From JAEUKA01 sp035340095 (GTDB taxonomy: Bacteria; Myxococcota_A; Polyangia; Palsa-1104; JAEUJZ01), in NCBI GenBank assembly GCA_035340095.1, contig DAORGN010000002.1, forward strand, positions 4,135 through 68,134: a DNA stretch of 64,000 bases. Direction: 5' to 3'. Both the position numbers and the translations under genes were made by a program. Positions within the stretch are counted from its first letter, which is position 1. Each line of letters opens with the position of its first letter. Below the pieces are notes generated by a model. That model saw only the letters and a program-made list of their open reading frames with translations. It had not been told where the DNA came from and did not search any database. Of the stretch, positions 61,272 through 64,000 are shown one piece after another.

Positions 61272-61298
61272 TCTTTTCCAGCGTCTTCCCCACCCAAT
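61272..61298. other. Short spacer between TGase gene and dyad array
   Basis: Twenty-seven bases of non-coding sequence directly after the TAG at 61269-61271; no hairpin or repeat visible. The convergent gap as a whole (61272-61613, 342 bp) contains only this, the array, and 7 bp before the HNH gene's stop. Confidence 0.5.
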
Positions 61299-61606
61299 CA
61301 GCCCATTGGCTTCCCAGACACCGGCAACACGGCGCTGGGACAGCCAACTGGCTGAAAAAGAGCCGACTGCGCGGTCACACGGCAGCCAACTGGCTGATTT
61401 TGCGCCTCCTCCGCGGCTTCAAACCAAGGTTCACCTTGAAAAAAGGCCCAAAGGGGGGCGTTTGTTTAAGGTTCACCTTGAAAAAGAGCCCGAGGGGAGG
61501 CGTTTGTTCAAGGTTCACCTTGAAAAAAGGCCCAAAGGGGGGCGTTTGTTCAAGGTTCACCTTGAAATGGAGCCCGATACGCGGTGCCCAGCCAAGGTTC
61601 ACCGCT
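61299..61606. repeat. Phased array of eight short dyads at exact 42-bp pitch
   Basis: Fourteen-bp dyads start at 61299, 61341, 61383, 61425, 61467, 61509, 61551 and 61593, each 42 bp after the last. The first type is CAGCCAACTGGCTG (exact at 61341 and 61383, decayed at 61299); the second is CAAGGTTCACCTTG (exact at 61425, 61509 and 61551, first base T at 61467, decayed at 61593). The 28-bp segments between are related to each other (two are identical) and begin with an A-rich tract. Both arms change together between types, so the dyad is preserved. Length 42 is also divisible by three, so reading frames stay open through it on both strands, but no convincing gene spans it. Confidence 0.85.
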
Positions 61607-61613
61607 TCCCACG

Positions 61614-62486
61614 CTATCGCGGGCGCTCGTCTACCGTAGGAGTGCTTGCTGGCGGAAGTGAGGGAGGCGTGTTTTTTTTGGTCGAGCGCCGTTTGGTCGG
61701 GGCGCTCGATTGGGTTGGTTGGCGCGCTGCCAGTCTCCATGACGACACGACTGTGCGCACCATCGCGGCAAACTCTTGGTCTGCGCAGCTGAGACGCTCG
61801 AACTCACAGAGAATCATCTCTCTTATGTACGGTGCGGGGGTTCCTTCGAGCAGCTTTTGAAGGCTCAAAAGGCGGTCATAGTGATCACGCCGTCGGTTGC
61901 TGGTGGTGCCACTCAGCAGCAGTCGAACCGTCGTTTTGCCACGCCGAGAAAGTCCGGTGGCCTTATACCCGTGGAACGTGATGTGCTGAGCCGGGTCGTC
62001 TCGGTATGGGTTGATAAGCAGTGGTTTTTCGGCATCGAGCCGATCATGATGACTCCGCGCCCGTTCTTTGGGGTTTTCCAGCGGAAAGAGAATTCCCTTG
62101 CCGGTCGGCTTGCCACGCAAATCCCGGCGATGCTGGTTGCACTGCACACAGACGAGCAAAAGGTTCGTCCAGTCATAAGCCAACCAGTAATAGCCGGGCC
62201 GTTCGATGCGTGCCCCGCGGCGTTGCTGCACAGCGGACTTGGGGCGATAGTGCTCGACCTCAAATGGCCCTTGCTTGGTTTCACAATAGGCGCATTTGTC
62301 CCGCTGCGCGGTTGCGAGCGCTTGCCGCACGTCAGCCGCTGCATAGATGTCCTGACGAAAGCCGAAATCCTGGTGGCCTTGGCGCTGCGGGCCGGCGGAA
62401 TCGTAGGTAGAGCAGAGTTTCTCGGTCAGATGCCGACCTTTTTTCCCAAGTGACTTCGGTGTGTTGGGGCGAGTCAGTTTCAGCAT
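61614..62486 (-). CDS. HNH endonuclease, PtuB-like (Septu or retron Ec78 type)
   Basis: 290 aa, ATG at 62486 overlapping the ATPase stop by 7 nt. Zinc-HNH features are CAYCE (Cys65, Cys68), VEHYRPKS (His79) and YYWLAYDWTNLLLVC..CN (Cys113, Cys116, Asn117), which match the TIGR02646/PtuB pattern. The effector nuclease is expected to be activated by the ATPase partner on phage infection. A basic Ser/Pro-rich tail (about 255-290) is extra to the core. Its stop is 8 nt from the dyad array. Confidence 0.9.
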   Translation of the reverse strand: MLKLTRPNTPKSLGKKGRHLTEKLCSTYDSAGPQRQGHQDFGFRQDIYAAADVRQALATAQRDKCAYCETKQGPFEVEHYRPKSAVQQRRGARIERPGYYWLAYDWTNLLLVCVQCNQHRRDLRGKPTGKGILFPLENPKERARSHHDRLDAEKPLLINPYRDDPAQHITFHGYKATGLSRRGKTTVRLLLSGTTSNRRRDHYDRLLSLQKLLEGTPAPYIREMILCEFERLSCADQEFAAMVRTVVSSWRLAARQPTQSSAPTKRRSTKKNTPPSLPPASTPTVDERPR

Positions 62487-63880
62487 CGGGTGTCCCGCTG
62501 GTTGCGGCGTGGTTTTTGTGCCGACTGGGCCGCTTCCCGAAGGATCGCAAGGTAGCGCTGTTCAGCGGGGCTTCCAATCGCGCCACGCGCAGCAAGCCGC
62601 TTTTCAATGGCATCCAGATCCGCTTGTTCTTGCGCTGTCCGTCGTCGTTTCTGGAGCAGTGAGGCCTGCCGTCCATAGTCGTCATCAAACTCTGGTGCCC
62701 AGGCGCTTGGGACCCCTGTAAACAGATCGCTTGTCAGAATTTGGTCAATGCGCCAGTTCTGTACCGACGTGCGTTCGTTGTCGATGACGACGTGTCGCGC
62801 CTTTTCTGGCCGGCGGAGTACGACCAAATTGGCATCGGCACCCGCTGCTTGTACGACGAGAGGACTGTGGGCCGTGACCACAAACTGAACGTTCGGAAAG
62901 TGTGTTTCTAACTGCCGAAACAGTTTCCGTTGCCAGCGTGGGTGAAGGTGCAGATCGATTTCGTCCACCAGCACCACGGCGTTTTCTTCCAGCGGTCGCT
63001 TGCTATCGGGATATCGCACAAACATTCGCGCCGCGAGATCAAGAATCCAGGCCGTGGTCGTCTGATAGCCCAGGCTGAGCTGGCGGAGCGGCACGAATCC
63101 GTAGGGCGTCTTGGCTTGGACTTCCATGAAACCCGTTCGTGAGCCAGGCCGGATGGGGACGCAGCGAATGTCCTCAATGTCATCATCAGGGAAGAGTCCG
63201 CGCAGAACCTGCACCGCCTCCCTGTACTGAGAAGCGGCCTTGGTTTTCGTCCCCCCGGCTTTCGTCGCCAGCATGATCGAATGTTGATCACGGAGCCATT
63301 CTTCGGCATTGAGCAGTGCGGCGTCCGGGTTAAACAGCGTGTCTATCGCTGCATCGTATCCCACGCGATCGAGCACAGGGTCGGGCCACAGGGGGGTTTT
63401 TGAAAGCGGACCTGTGCCAAGTCGGCGCGCTGCGCCATAGGCATGCAGCGCCAGACGCCAATTGGGACTGCTTAGCGAACCTGCCCGGAATGAATCTTCA
63501 TCGGCTTCGATTCCCGCAGTGTCGGACGTGAAATCGGCTGATTTCTGCGAGAGAAGCGAACCAATCGCGTAAGTTCCAGAAATCGACACGGTCTTGGCGG
63601 ACTTGTTGGCGACTGATTGGCGGTCCCAGTGCCAGTGCAAATCCCAAAGGCCGTCTTTTTTGACGTTTTCTGATGGGTAGGGCTGCATCGTCGCCAGCGC
63701 TTGGAGAAGCGTTGTCTTCCCTGTCCCGTTGTCCCCTAAGATGATGGTCCACTGTCGAGGTCTGCCGCTTCCATCCGACAGGTCCAAGGTCTGCTTGGGG
63801 CCAAAGCAGCGCAGATTTTCAATCGTCACGCTGAGCAGGTAAGCAGGAACAGGCTTGAAACCGAGCGTGCGCGTAGGCAT
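62480..63880 (-). CDS. AAA/ABC-type ATPase, PtuA-like partner of the HNH nuclease
   Basis: 466 aa from ATG 63880; a longer frame reaches TTG 63994 at the window edge but its extra 38 residues are unconvincing. SMC-like ATPase with Walker A GDNGTGKTT (49-57), a signature-like LSLGYQ (268-273), Walker B VVLVDEID (302-309) and switch His338 in VTAHSPLV. This order with an overlapping HNH gene is the two-gene Septu (PtuA-PtuB) arrangement, also used as effector of some retrons. Any retron reverse transcriptase would be upstream, outside the window. Confidence 0.88.
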   Translation of the reverse strand: MPTRTLGFKPVPAYLLSVTIENLRCFGPKQTLDLSDGSGRPRQWTIILGDNGTGKTTLLQALATMQPYPSENVKKDGLWDLHWHWDRQSVANKSAKTVSISGTYAIGSLLSQKSADFTSDTAGIEADEDSFRAGSLSSPNWRLALHAYGAARRLGTGPLSKTPLWPDPVLDRVGYDAAIDTLFNPDAALLNAEEWLRDQHSIMLATKAGGTKTKAASQYREAVQVLRGLFPDDDIEDIRCVPIRPGSRTGFMEVQAKTPYGFVPLRQLSLGYQTTTAWILDLAARMFVRYPDSKRPLEENAVVLVDEIDLHLHPRWQRKLFRQLETHFPNVQFVVTAHSPLVVQAAGADANLVVLRRPEKARHVVIDNERTSVQNWRIDQILTSDLFTGVPSAWAPEFDDDYGRQASLLQKRRRTAQEQADLDAIEKRLAARGAIGSPAEQRYLAILREAAQSAQKPRRNQRDTRC

Positions 63881-64000
63881 GAGGGTACGAGTGCCACAGA
63901 CGCTGCATAGAGGCAAGGAACTGTAAATCCGCCAGGTTAGCCACGGTTTCAAGACGAACCTTGATGTGGATGGCGCTTGCTGGGGGGCTTGCAAAGGCAG

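Noticed and set aside
61299..61606. CRISPR-like repeat array
   Set aside because: The repeat units are only 14 bp, the 28-bp intervals are copies of each other instead of unique spacers, and no cas genes are nearby.
61375..61740. Minus-strand frame of 121 codons with 14-residue repeats across the dyad array
   Set aside because: It exists only because the repeat length is a multiple of three; it lacks a ribosome-binding site and overlaps the HNH gene in another frame.

Overview
The window reads as one continuous stretch of a high-GC, gene-dense chromosome most consistent with a Myxococcota (myxobacterial-type) genome. Evidence: a secreted M36 protease ending in a MYXO-CTERM-like tail, three Ser/Thr kinases with N-terminal zinc ribbons or C-terminal membrane segments, an AgmX/PglI-type C-terminal domain protein, an MglA-like small GTPase with a long tail, a stand-alone HMG-CoA synthase, many lipoproteins, and benzoyl-CoA epoxidation genes. 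No phage, transposase or rRNA genes are visible. Taxonomy is inference from gene content only.

Layout. 1-13.8 kb (almost all minus strand): truncated arginase-family gene, PLP-homeostasis protein, an orphan MlaF-like ABC ATPase, glycogen synthase, a beta-propeller lipoprotein, a large coiled-coil membrane protein, a MobA-like/XdhC pair, a GTPase, and two paralogous di-haem lipoproteins. 14-24.9 kb: HMG-CoA synthase, tRNA-Ile(GAT), Ser/Thr kinase, a MerR-like regulator with a candidate operator, a sigma region-4-like protein, an outer-membrane barrel, an AgmX-type protein, a tandem pseudo-receiver protein and another kinase. 25-33.4 kb: boxC and boxB (aerobic benzoyl-CoA degradation), an MFS exporter, a HEAT/TPR protein, and preT-preA (pyrimidine reduction). 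33.4-45.4 kb: a family 2 glycosyltransferase, frataxin, pheT-pheS-rplT with an unknown neighbour, a sensor kinase/response regulator pair and a third kinase. 46-51 kb: dusB with a Fis-domain gene carrying a degenerate AAA+ domain, a glutaredoxin/A-type-carrier/rhodanese fusion, rmlA and a methyltransferase. 51.7-61.3 kb: M36 protease, cupredoxin lipoprotein, a methyltransferase that apparently starts at CTG, hemB, a VWA lipoprotein and a transglutaminase-elicitor-like lipoprotein.

The right edge is the most unusual part: a 42-bp-pitch array of short dyads (61299-61606) fills the gap between two convergent genes. Beyond it lies a two-gene AAA ATPase plus HNH nuclease cassette of the Septu (PtuA/PtuB) type, whose upstream neighbourhood is outside the window.

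Functional themes are house-keeping translation (pheST, rplT, dusB, tRNA-Ile), aromatic and pyrimidine catabolism, isoprenoid or isovaleryl precursor supply, haem and Fe-S support (hemB, cyaY, glutaredoxin fusion), envelope lipoproteins, heavy Ser/Thr and two-component signalling, and one likely anti-phage system.
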